From positions 1 through 61,316 of the forward strand of contig QZKI01000110.1 of the NCBI GenBank assembly GCA_003598055.1: a stretch of DNA of 61,316 nt, read 5' to 3'. The DNA comes from Candidatus Abyssobacteria bacterium SURF_17. GTDB taxonomy: Bacteria; Abyssobacteria; SURF-5. Positions 35,507 through 43,944 of this stretch are shown here, one piece after another (the stretch's first letter is position 1; every line of letters starts with the position of its first letter). Below the pieces are notes generated by a model. That model was not told where the DNA came from. It worked only from the letters and a program-made list of their open reading frames with translations, and did not search any database. Both the position numbers and the translations under genes were made by a program.

Positions 35507-36523
35507 TCAAAACCCGACGAGTATCTTGACCTCGGTGTTTGGCTTTAGCAGGCGCTCGAAGGCTCGCGGTACCTCGTCAATGGAAATAATCTCGCTGACG
35601 AGTTCTTCGACGGCGACTTTCTTGTCTTGAATGAGTTTCATGCAGTGGTGGACTTCATCGCGCGAATCAACACCGAAGCTGGTCTGAATGGATATCTTCT
35701 TGAAGAACCAGAGCGCAGGGGTGAATGTGACCTCGTCCGGACAGAAACCGACCCACATGACCTTGCCTTTCTTCCGCACGAGCGAGACGGAATCGAGCAC
35801 GGTCTGCGGGATGCCCACGCACTCGAACACCATTTCGGGACCCATCTCGCGCGTCAGCTTGCTGCAGTGCCCCTCGACGTCTTCCTTCGTGGGATCGAGG
35901 ACAAGGTCTGCGCCGAGCCTGCGTCCAAGCTCCGCACGCGCGGCAACCGGCTCGGTCAGAATAAGCGGCGTCACGCCCGCGAGCTTGAGGCACTGAATGA
36001 CAAACAGGCCGATGGGCCCGGCGCCCATCACGAGCGCGGACTGGCCCGGTTGAATGTTGGATAGAAACGCCGCATGATACGCGCACCCGAGCGGATCGAG
36101 CAAGGCGGCATGCTTCAGGCTCACATCGCTCGGTATCGGAATCATGAATCTTGGCGGAACCTTGATGTATTCAGCGTATCCGCCGGGTAGCCTGCCCATC
36201 CCGATAGAAGTGCGGTTTGGACAAAAGTCAAACTCTTCTCTCAAGCAGTGGTCGCACTTCCCGCACGGCGCGCCTCCGGAGAGCCAGACCCTATCGCCCT
36301 GCTTCCACCCCGAAACGCCGCTCCCGAGGCTCGCGATGGTGCCCGTGACTTCGTGGCCCATGATGTGGTCGGGCGGCACAAGCCCGTGTTTGTAGAGATG
36401 CAGGTCCGAGCCGCAAATGCCGACATAGTTCACTTTCACCACGACCTCATCCGGCCCGGCGATGGGGTCGGGAACCTCCTCGACGACCATTTTCCGCGCA
36501 TCTTTCATGACGGCGGCTTTCAT
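35507..36523 (-). CDS. Zinc-dependent medium-chain alcohol/polyol dehydrogenase
   Basis: A 338-residue MDR-family NAD(P)+ enzyme. Catalytic Zn ligands: C37 in GICGSDLHLY, and the GHE motif in IMGHEVTG. The structural Zn lobe is CGKCDHCLREEFDFC. The cofactor motif is VMGAGPIGLFVIQC near 165-180. The layout matches sorbitol/threonine/galactitol dehydrogenases. In its neighbourhood of UxaA-type dehydratase, MFS carrier and IlvD-type dehydratase, oxidation of a sugar alcohol or sugar acid is the natural reading. AAAGGAG precedes the ATG. Confidence 0.9.
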   Translation of the reverse strand: MKAAVMKDARKMVVEEVPDPIAGPDEVVVKVNYVGICGSDLHLYKHGLVPPDHIMGHEVTGTIASLGSGVSGWKQGDRVWLSGGAPCGKCDHCLREEFDFCPNRTSIGMGRLPGGYAEYIKVPPRFMIPIPSDVSLKHAALLDPLGCAYHAAFLSNIQPGQSALVMGAGPIGLFVIQCLKLAGVTPLILTEPVAARAELGRRLGADLVLDPTKEDVEGHCSKLTREMGPEMVFECVGIPQTVLDSVSLVRKKGKVMWVGFCPDEVTFTPALWFFKKISIQTSFGVDSRDEVHHCMKLIQDKKVAVEELVSEIISIDEVPRAFERLLKPNTEVKILVGF

Positions 36524-36614
36524 GCGGAACTCCTTTCGCTTAGAAGAAGATTAAGAGTCAGGTCACGACGGCTAGTGTTTACTTTCAGAGTCTCGCGACA
36601 TTTTCGGGGCTATC

Positions 36615-36679
36615 TGTAGGTGCGAATTTATTCGCAATTGGCCGTTTCATGTCTCCAGCCGAATAAATTCGGCCCTACA
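36615..36679. repeat. Intergenic repeat family A, copy 5
   Basis: TGTAGGTGCGAATTTATTCG (36615-36634, unit to 36636) is mirrored by CGAATAAATTCGGCCCTACA (36660-36679). The right arm has diverged (GGCCC for GCACC). Confidence 0.7.
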
Positions 36680-36800
36680 AGAGTAATTTTTGGCCATGTC
36701 TCATATGACCAACTTCTGCAACCGAACGCCAGTTTCCCACAACGCGACAGTCATGTGTCATTTTCAGCGTGCGAGGAAAGCACGAAATTCCGGAACGTTC

Positions 36801-37952
36801 TCAGAACGTTGGGCCCTGTTTCAAGTAATTGAAGGGCACCGAGCGGTTCAGCTCTGCGCACGTCCGCGCGCCGTTGGCGACCGCCAACGACAGCTCAAAT
36901 ATCTCCCGGCCGACCTCATCGAGTGTCTTGCCTTCGTCAAGGATTGCTCCCGCATTCACGTCCATGTCGCCGGGCATGTTCTTGTACGTCCGAGAGTTGC
37001 TTGCGACCTTTATTACCGGAATCGCCGGGAAGCCTGCAGTCGACCCCCTCCCCGTCGTAAAGAGAATGAGTTGGGCGCCCGCTGCCGCCATGCCGGCCAT
37101 CGAATCGATATCGTAGCCGGGCGTGTCCATGATAACGAGCCCTCTTTTCGATGGGCGTCCGGCATACTCGAGCATCTCGTTAATCGGCGTCGTGCCGCCC
37201 TTCATGATACACCCGAGCGATTTCTCCGTTATGGACGAAAGGCCCCCATCGATATTGCCCGGCGCTATCACCATGCCGGCAAGGTCTCCGAGCGACGCGC
37301 GCACGTGTCGTTCGTGGTTATTCACGAGGCGCTCGATTTGCTCGCCAACCTCAGGCGTGGCGCAGCGGCGCTTGAGTATGTGCGCCGTGCCGATCATCTC
37401 AGTTGTTTCGGAAAGAATGACGGTGCCTCCCTCCCGCACTATTCGGTCCGCCGCAGCGCCGACAGCCGGATTCGCGGTTATGCCCGAGAACGCGTCGGAA
37501 CCCCCGCACTCGAGCCCGACAGTCAATTCGCTCACGGGAGCAAGCACGCGGTTCTGCTTTGCTAATTCCTTCTGGAATCTGCTGGCGATATCGATTCCTT
37601 TTGCGGTGGTCGCGGCGCTGCCGCCGGACTCCTGTATTACCAGAGATTCCGCCGGTTTGCCTTCGACTACCTGCGTGAGAAAGTCGGCCTTCAGCGTTTC
37701 GCAGCCCAACCCGATAACGAGCACTGCGCCGACATTCGGGTTGTCTATGAGGCCCGAAAGCGTTCGGAGACTCACGCCCAAGTCTTCCGGCCCATAGCCG
37801 CACCCGTAGCCATGAGTGACGGCCACAACCTCGGGCAGCGCTCGACCAATCGCGTCAACAACCCCGTTGGCGCATGAGACCGAAGATAAGACAAGCACGT
37901 GATTGCGCACCCCGAATTTGCCGCCCTCGCGTTTATATCCAAGAAATTCCAT
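36801..37952 (-). CDS. UxaA-family hydrolyase, large subunit (altronate dehydratase-like)
   Basis: A 383-residue protein of the altronate/galactarate dehydratase C-terminal domain family. Diagnostic segments: FGVRNHVLVLSSVSCANGVVDAI at the start, THGYGCGYG (about 46-54), GLECGGSDAFSGITANPAVG (about 150-170) and FTTGRGSTAGFPAIPVIKVASNS. These enzymes dehydrate a sugar acid (for example altronate to 2-keto-3-deoxygluconate) using iron. The N-terminal SAF domain that full-length UxaA carries is encoded by the separate gene just upstream (38036-38320). The ATG at 37952 follows GGGAGGAAA. Confidence 0.92.
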   Translation of the reverse strand: MEFLGYKREGGKFGVRNHVLVLSSVSCANGVVDAIGRALPEVVAVTHGYGCGYGPEDLGVSLRTLSGLIDNPNVGAVLVIGLGCETLKADFLTQVVEGKPAESLVIQESGGSAATTAKGIDIASRFQKELAKQNRVLAPVSELTVGLECGGSDAFSGITANPAVGAAADRIVREGGTVILSETTEMIGTAHILKRRCATPEVGEQIERLVNNHERHVRASLGDLAGMVIAPGNIDGGLSSITEKSLGCIMKGGTTPINEMLEYAGRPSKRGLVIMDTPGYDIDSMAGMAAAGAQLILFTTGRGSTAGFPAIPVIKVASNSRTYKNMPGDMDVNAGAILDEGKTLDEVGREIFELSLAVANGARTCAELNRSVPFNYLKQGPTF

Positions 37953-38035
37953 GGTTTCCTCCCTACTCTCGAAGAAGTGCAGTGTTTCTGCTCGGGCGCA
38001 GCATGCTGCATCCCATACAGATGCTTTTAGCGAAC

Positions 38036-38320
38036 TTATTCCTTCAGGTCGCCCGGAATCGGCTGCGTGTTGTGCACGTGCACCCACTCGCCGCGGCTGA
38101 TCGCGCGAGTTGCTTGCACTATCGGCTCGCCGTAGCGAAACACGACTCCGCCGGACGGGATCGGTATGATGGCTATCTTGTGGCCAGCCTCTATATCTTC
38201 GGCTGCCGGGAGCGGCTGTTCCAGTCCCCCTTTGACGAGAACCGGCTCCCCTTTGGTTATTGACCTTGTCGCTATCACGACATTGTCATTGACATGAATC
38301 CGCAGTGCATTGCTTTCCAA
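38036..38320 (-). CDS. UxaA-family SAF-domain protein, small subunit (altronate dehydratase-like)
   Basis: A 94-residue SAF-domain protein equivalent to the N-terminus of UxaA, starting NALRIHVNDNVVIATRSITKG and ending with the GGVVFRYGEPIVQATRAI stretch. It is the partner of the large-subunit gene, which starts 83 bases downstream. The start is best placed at a TTG (38320), because AGGGAGGAGA lies just in front of it and homologues begin at this point. An ATG at 38347 would add nine residues and place the ribosome site inside the gene. Confidence 0.85.
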   Translation of the reverse strand: MESNALRIHVNDNVVIATRSITKGEPVLVKGGLEQPLPAAEDIEAGHKIAIIPIPSGGVVFRYGEPIVQATRAISRGEWVHVHNTQPIPGDLKE

Positions 38321-38389
38321 GAAATCTCCTCCCTTCTCCAACGTCATTCTCAACAGCAGTTACTGGCCTCTGTACAACCGGTTTCCGAC

Positions 38390-39622
38390 CTAATTTCCGT
38401 GACGGACGGGCTTAATCGCCAACGCTACCACTCCTGTCACGATCATAAGGACGATGAAGACACAGAACACGGGAAGGTAAGTGTCATGCTTGTCGAAGTA
38501 AATCCCCGCGCCGACCGGTCCAAGCGCTCCTCCAATGGTCCCCATGATACTCAGCGCTCCGTAAATCGCGCTGAAGTTCTTCATTCCGAGATTGCCGGAG
38601 ATGAGCAGCGGATTGAGGACGAGCGGAGCGCCGCAAGCGAACCCGTAAAGGCTCGCGAACACCATCACAACCCAATATGGCTGGGCGAAAAACACAATCC
38701 CGATCGAGACCGCAAACAGGGCGCACGAGGCCGCCGTGGTTTTCTCGGGGCCCCAACGGTCGGCCACCGGCCCAACGGCCAGCTTCCCGAGAATCATCAC
38801 TCCCATCACCGTGCTCCAGGCAAACGCCGCCTGCGTCGGTGAATGTCCGAGATCGCTGAGGTAAGCCGGGCAATGGTTGCCAAGCCCGCCGGTGACGACC
38901 CCGATGAGCATTATGATGACGGCGAGTTGCCAGAAAACCGGCAGTGAGAAAGCTTCTTTGACACTCACGCCCCAGTTATCCGACGGGTCAGCGTTCGTGG
39001 GCAGCGCCACACGATACGGCTCCAGCCCGATTTCCGACGGGCGAGTTCGTATGAGAAACAGTACCGTCGGGATGACCACAACGATGACGGTGACGCCGCT
39101 GAACAAGAACGCCGTCCGCCACCCGTAGTTGAGGATAATCCAATTCGCGATGGGCGACATGACCATGCCGCCTACGCTCGTTCCTACAAACGCGCCGCTC
39201 ATGGCCGCTCCCCTGCGCGACACGAACCAGTTCGAGATGATGAATGCGCACGGGATAATGCTGGCACACATGAGTCCTACCCCGATGAAGGCAAAAATGA
39301 TATAGAGCTGCCACAGGTGCATGATTCGGCTTCCCGCAAGCAGCCCGACGCCGATAACGACCGTCCCCACCGTCATTACCGGCTTTGCGCCGATGCGGTC
39401 AATCAGGATTCCTGCAATCGGCGCAGAGATGGCGGTCCCGATGGCTCCCATGAGCAGCGAGAACGTGAGTGCACCCCGCCCCCAGTTCATGTTTTCGGTA
39501 ATCGGTTTGAGGAAGACGGGAAACGTGTTGAGCACCATGCCCCAAAGGAAAAAAAGTACGATGAAGCACGCGCCAACGATGTAGAATCCATAGAACACCT
39601 TAGGGGTTTGAGACGAGCTCAT
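38390..39622 (-). CDS. MFS transporter, oxalate:formate antiporter (OFA)-like
   Basis: A 410-residue inner-membrane carrier with 12 predicted helices in two halves (linker about 190-215, NADPSDNWGVSVKEA). The DRIGAKPVMTVGT loop between helices 2 and 3 and ADRWGPEKT between 8 and 9 are the MFS signature loops. The pattern resembles the OFA/monocarboxylate subgroup, so import of a carboxylate, such as the sugar acid handled by the neighbouring dehydratases, is the best guess. AAAGGAAG precedes the ATG. It is 69 bases upstream of the UxaA small subunit gene on the same strand, which supports one operon. Confidence 0.88.
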   Translation of the reverse strand: MSSSQTPKVFYGFYIVGACFIVLFFLWGMVLNTFPVFLKPITENMNWGRGALTFSLLMGAIGTAISAPIAGILIDRIGAKPVMTVGTVVIGVGLLAGSRIMHLWQLYIIFAFIGVGLMCASIIPCAFIISNWFVSRRGAAMSGAFVGTSVGGMVMSPIANWIILNYGWRTAFLFSGVTVIVVVIPTVLFLIRTRPSEIGLEPYRVALPTNADPSDNWGVSVKEAFSLPVFWQLAVIIMLIGVVTGGLGNHCPAYLSDLGHSPTQAAFAWSTVMGVMILGKLAVGPVADRWGPEKTTAASCALFAVSIGIVFFAQPYWVVMVFASLYGFACGAPLVLNPLLISGNLGMKNFSAIYGALSIMGTIGGALGPVGAGIYFDKHDTYLPVFCVFIVLMIVTGVVALAIKPVRHGN

Positions 39623-39653
39623 CGGGCGCTTCCTTTCCGCTCATGCATGCCGA

Positions 39654-39750
39654 GGACATAATACCCGTTTCTTCATCTTCTGTCGTGTTCTGGGGAGAAA
39701 CACTGCCATTCCGTTGCTCTGACAAAGAAGCCAGCATGGCATCATGTCCC
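39654..39750. repeat. Inverted repeat with GGACATAATAC ends
   Basis: GGACATAATACCC near 39654 and GGCATCATGTCC near 39739-39750 pair imperfectly. The words resemble the REP-type ends seen at 27155-27238. It is located between the MFS and acylase genes. Confidence 0.5.
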
Positions 39751-39764
39751 CGGAATAACCGACC

Positions 39765-41906
39765 TTACTTGCTCATTTCCTCGCCCGGACGGTATTCGCG
39801 CTCGAGATGTGCACGAATTTCAGATTCATCGAGCCAAACTGGCTTCATCAGGCACTGCGCGAACAGCGGCGACTGGTCGGCATAGTGCGGAGATTCGGCA
39901 TTGAGCGTCGCGCTGCCATACTGGTGGATGCTCTGCGAGGTCACACCGTCGCTGCCCCATGTGGCCATAATTATATAACAGTCGCCGGAGTTTGCTGTCA
40001 CGCGGCCGTCGATAATCTCGTCGCCGTCAATCGCGCGGAGCACGTCGGGCCCGCCGCCGAGGCCGAGGTCAATCGTACCGCGCCTGAGCCGGTTCACCTC
40101 GCTCCAGGGGACGTCAATCCTTCCATGCGCCTTCTTGAGCTTGTGCGCGACTTCTGAGAACCGCCCCATTAAGTCGAGGGGTCCCGTTTCGCGGAATTGT
40201 GCGTAATAGAACGGTTGGATTGTCAAGGCGCCGATGGCAGCGTGCGTATTTTCCGCGTTTGTCTTGAGGTCCCATCCCCGGAGCACTTCGACAGCCTCCC
40301 GGACGACAGGGTCCTCCGAAGGCGGAGCCGCAAGGATTTTCTGCACGTACTCAGCCACCCATGACTGTGGCGAGTATTCCATGTCGTATTTGTAGACGTA
40401 GAACTCTTCTGCCGTTATCGAATCGTCCGCGCCGAAAAGCTCGAGCGCGCGCAGGGCGCGGTTCGTCATGCGAGTTTCGATGCCGAGTGTCGGCGAATAA
40501 TCCTCCGGCTTCGGATTCTCAGGCCCGACCGTCGTGTGGAACGGCGAATTGTTGCAGCTTATCACGAATCCCGACGCCGGATTCTCAATCTGCGGCAGGC
40601 GCTCGAGCGGCAGGTACTCGGTCCACAGAGTCTCGGAGGTATCACCGGGCAGATACTCTTTCCAATCGTATCCCTCGGCGCGCACGGGAATGAGTCCGTT
40701 ATAAAGGTAATAGATGTTTCCCTCGCGGTCGGCATACACGAAGTTGAACATCTGAACGGCCATAATGCGCATGGCATTTTTCCACTCTTCGAATGTACGC
40801 GCCTTGTTCATCCGATACCACTGCTCGACCTGACGCAGCTCGCCCATGCCCGCGAAGCGTATCGCATATGTTCCGTGCGGTTGCCGTATCACGGGCCCGT
40901 AGACCGACCAGAGCACCTCGCGCTTGAACGTCCATGAAATCGGGCCGAGCAATTTCACTTTGATGGGCGCCGTGCGCGCCTCGAGCGTGCGCCACTCGCC
41001 GTCGAATCGATACTCATTCTGGTTGTCGGGGTTGATGTCGAGGACATAAGTGTCGATGAGATCTGGCCGGTTGACCGTCGAGGCCCAGCCGAGGTCGCGG
41101 TTGTGGCCAAGGAACACGACCGGGCTGCCCGGAAAAACGCCGCCCGTCATGTCCCAGCCCTCCTCGCTATGGACATGCACTTCATACCATGCCACCGGCC
41201 CATCCCACGGCTGGTGTGAGTTCACGGCGAGCCGCGTCTTGCCGTCGGCCGAACGGCTCGGAGCGACTGCAAAGCCGTTCGAGCCGGTCATCACCCCCGC
41301 CGTCGAGGGCCACAGCAGAGTCTGCGCGCTCGATTTCCTACTCACTTCGCGTTTTCGTTCCGGCCCCATGAGTTCTTCCAGCGCTTCATCAATCCCGAAA
41401 AATAACGGCACTTTATGAACAAAGCCAGCGACGATGTCTTTTCCGGTTATCGGAAGCACGCCCGGCGCTGCCGCCTTCGGATGCAGCCTCGCGTATTCGT
41501 TCGCTCCGACGGCGTATGCCTCGCATATCGCGCGCACCTCCGGGCTGAGGTCGGTTTCATACTTCGAGTTCACCACGTCCCACACGCGCAGCAGATGCAC
41601 CATGTAATCATTCGCTGCGTACTTGCGCCCATAGACCGAGGCGAGCGTGCCGCGCGCGGCAAGGAGCGCTCCCTGCATCGTCGCGAAATCATCCTCCGCA
41701 TGCGCATAGCCAAGGCCGTATGCCACATCTGCATCCGTCTTGCCGAATATGTGCGGCACTCCCCAACTATCGCGCAGGATGCGGACATCGTATGTGGGCG
41801 CATTGGCGGGTTGACTGGAACTTTCGAGAGCGTTGCTGTGACGAGAAATCAGCAAGACCGCAGCGACAAAAAGACCTGCAGCAACCGTCAGAATTCTCTT
41901 GAACAT
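39765..41906 (-). CDS. Penicillin acylase family (S45) Ntn-hydrolase, copy 1
   Basis: A 713-residue exported precursor. Residues 1-27 form a signal peptide. The alpha chain has DSWGVPHIFGKTDADVAYGLGYAHAEDDF. Autocleavage before Ser209 (in STAGVMTG-SNGFAV) would give the N-terminal Ser nucleophile of the beta chain. HQPWDGPVAWYEVH, FPGSPVVFLGHNRDLGW and the late SGDCYIIM and HQYGSATLNAESPHYADQ segments are family hallmarks. It would deacylate periplasmic amides: aculeacin-type, N-acyl homoserine lactones or lipopeptides. The ATG at 41906 follows AAGGAGAAG. A second family member is at 51161. Confidence 0.93.
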   Translation of the reverse strand: MFKRILTVAAGLFVAAVLLISRHSNALESSSQPANAPTYDVRILRDSWGVPHIFGKTDADVAYGLGYAHAEDDFATMQGALLAARGTLASVYGRKYAANDYMVHLLRVWDVVNSKYETDLSPEVRAICEAYAVGANEYARLHPKAAAPGVLPITGKDIVAGFVHKVPLFFGIDEALEELMGPERKREVSRKSSAQTLLWPSTAGVMTGSNGFAVAPSRSADGKTRLAVNSHQPWDGPVAWYEVHVHSEEGWDMTGGVFPGSPVVFLGHNRDLGWASTVNRPDLIDTYVLDINPDNQNEYRFDGEWRTLEARTAPIKVKLLGPISWTFKREVLWSVYGPVIRQPHGTYAIRFAGMGELRQVEQWYRMNKARTFEEWKNAMRIMAVQMFNFVYADREGNIYYLYNGLIPVRAEGYDWKEYLPGDTSETLWTEYLPLERLPQIENPASGFVISCNNSPFHTTVGPENPKPEDYSPTLGIETRMTNRALRALELFGADDSITAEEFYVYKYDMEYSPQSWVAEYVQKILAAPPSEDPVVREAVEVLRGWDLKTNAENTHAAIGALTIQPFYYAQFRETGPLDLMGRFSEVAHKLKKAHGRIDVPWSEVNRLRRGTIDLGLGGGPDVLRAIDGDEIIDGRVTANSGDCYIIMATWGSDGVTSQSIHQYGSATLNAESPHYADQSPLFAQCLMKPVWLDESEIRAHLEREYRPGEEMSK

Positions 41907-42027
41907 GCTCTTCTCCTTACATAGGCTGTGGCTTGGCACGCGCGTGCGAATTTCTGCGACACTTCTGTCATTGCGAGCATTCGACCCCACCGGCTGCGGG
42001 GTTGCATGTGAAAGAAACATGCGCGCC

Positions 42028-42145
42028 GTCATTGCGAGCGAAGGGTCGCAGACCCGAGCGAAGCAATCTCTGTGTGTATCTTCAATGCTACCAATGAGAT
42101 TGCTTCGTCATGCCCCGCCCAGCGCGGGCCATGACTCGCAATGAC
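42028..42145. repeat. Palindromic repeat family D, copy 3
   Basis: GTCATTGCGAGCGAAGGGTC at the left and CTCGCAATGAC at the right, with AGCAATCTCTGTGTGTATCT in the middle, matching copies 1 and 4. A partial GTCATTGCGAGCA lies at 41968-41980. It stands between the acylase and dehydratase genes. Confidence 0.8.
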
Positions 42146-42187
42146 ACACGCAAGGAATCACCCGGCTTGCTCACTCAGTCTCCCACA

Positions 42188-43864
42188 TCAGTCTATTATC
42201 GCGCCTTCGGCGGCGGACTTTGCGTTAGCGGCATATCTGGCCAAGTATCCCTTTGTTATGCGGGGGGCAGGCCGCTTCCATTCCTTGAGTCTCTTATCCA
42301 ACTCGGCCTTACTCAGTTTCACGTCGAGTTTTCGCGCCTCGATGTCAACTGATATGAGGTCGCCGTTGCGAACAATCGCGATGGGACCGCCGTCGGCCGC
42401 CTCGGGCGAGAGATAGCCGATACATGTGCCCTCGCTATATCCCGAGTATCTGCCGTCGGTGACAAGATATACCTTTTTGCCGAGACCTGCAAACTTCAAG
42501 AGCGCGCGGAACATTTGCATCTCGCGCATACCGGGCCCACCCTTGGGGCCTTCGTACCGAATCACAATCACGCTTCCGGCCTTTATCTGCTGGGCCATGA
42601 GCGCTTGGGTGGCGTCTTCCTCGCAGTCGAACACGCAGGCCGGACCTTCGAATTTCCAGAGTTCTTTCGGAACCGCGACTTGTTTGATAACTGCGCCGCC
42701 GGGGGCAAGGCTCCCCTTCAGAACCGCGATGCCGCCGTATTCATGGACGGGCGCATCGAGCGTGCGAATGACATCGCCGTTGAACACTTCGGCTTTCGCG
42801 AGGTTTTCGCCGACGGTCCGGCCAGTCACGGTCAAGGCGCCGCGACTCAGTTTGTTTTCGAGCCGCTTCATTACGCCGGGGATTCCGCCGGCGCTATCGA
42901 GATCGGTTACGGGATAAGGACCAGAAGGCTCTATGCTGCACAGATGCGGAGTGATGCGCGACATTGCGTCGAACATATCCATATTGACCTTGATTCCGAG
43001 TTCGTGCGCAATGGCAGGGATATGCAGAACAGTGTTCAGCGAGCCCCCGATGGCCATGTTGACTCGCAGCATGTTGTCGAATGCGGCCTGTGTCATTATT
43101 TTTGAAGGCGTCAAGGTATCTTTCAGCAAGCCCATCACACGAACGCCTGCCTCGGCTGCAAGCCGTTCCTTCTTGGCGGAAGTAGCGGGCGCCGTGCCGT
43201 CACCGGGGAGCGACATCCCGACGGCTTCCGTCAGACAACCCATCGTATTTGCAGTGCCCATACCATAGCATGCGCCTGCGCAGGGGTAGATGCAGGCGGT
43301 CAGCTCTTCCAATTGCTCGTCGGTCAGTTCGCCTCCTTCCCATTTCGGTCTCAGCTTTTCCATTCCCTCCTCGCCCCATTGCATCTGGAAGCGCGGCCAA
43401 TAGCCGGGATACATCGGTCCGCCCGCAACAATAATTGCCGGAATGTCGAGCCTCGCGGCCGCCATGAGCAAGCCCGGCAATATCTTGTCACAAGAACCGA
43501 TGAGAACCATCGCATCATAGGCGTGCGCCTGTATGGTGAGTTCGACCGAGTCGGCAATGATTTCGCGACTGGGCAGGACATACCGCATGCCCTCCTGGCC
43601 GACGGTAAGGCCGTCGCACAGGCTGATTGTATTGAACTCGGCGGGCATGCCTCCCGCCATCAATACGCCTTCTTTCACTTTCGCTGCGAGGCGATTGAGG
43701 TGTGCGTGTCCCGCATGAAGCTCGTTCCACGTGTTCACAATGGCCACAAGAGGTCTCTCGACCTGCTCGTTTGTGAAACCCAAGGAGTAAAGGAGCGCCC
43801 TGTGGCCACGGGCCGTGGGATCTCCGCCGAGGTAGATGTGGCTGCGTTTCTTGAAATCGCTCAT
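42188..43864 (-). CDS. IlvD/Edd-family dehydratase (dihydroxy-acid or sugar-acid dehydratase)
   Basis: A 558-residue iron-sulfur enzyme that dehydrates a 2,3-dihydroxy acid. Cluster Cys and metal motifs are visible: SLCDGLTVGQEGM, LIGSCDKILPGLLMAA and CAGACYGMGTANTMGCL, followed by EAVGMSLPG and the C-terminal TDGRYSGYSEGTCIGYLSPEA. Length fits IlvD (dihydroxy-acid dehydratase of branched-chain synthesis), but no ilv gene is near and the neighbours are sugar-acid genes, so an aldonate dehydratase of the same family is as likely. AAAGGAAAG precedes the ATG. Confidence 0.9.
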   Translation of the reverse strand: MSDFKKRSHIYLGGDPTARGHRALLYSLGFTNEQVERPLVAIVNTWNELHAGHAHLNRLAAKVKEGVLMAGGMPAEFNTISLCDGLTVGQEGMRYVLPSREIIADSVELTIQAHAYDAMVLIGSCDKILPGLLMAAARLDIPAIIVAGGPMYPGYWPRFQMQWGEEGMEKLRPKWEGGELTDEQLEELTACIYPCAGACYGMGTANTMGCLTEAVGMSLPGDGTAPATSAKKERLAAEAGVRVMGLLKDTLTPSKIMTQAAFDNMLRVNMAIGGSLNTVLHIPAIAHELGIKVNMDMFDAMSRITPHLCSIEPSGPYPVTDLDSAGGIPGVMKRLENKLSRGALTVTGRTVGENLAKAEVFNGDVIRTLDAPVHEYGGIAVLKGSLAPGGAVIKQVAVPKELWKFEGPACVFDCEEDATQALMAQQIKAGSVIVIRYEGPKGGPGMREMQMFRALLKFAGLGKKVYLVTDGRYSGYSEGTCIGYLSPEAADGGPIAIVRNGDLISVDIEARKLDVKLSKAELDKRLKEWKRPAPRITKGYLARYAANAKSAAEGAIID

Positions 43865-43944
43865 GGTGCTTTCCTTTCAATTTGCAGACGCGGTTGGGTC
43901 TAAGACCTTTCGCCAACTGCCCCCACAGTGCATGCATGCTCAAG

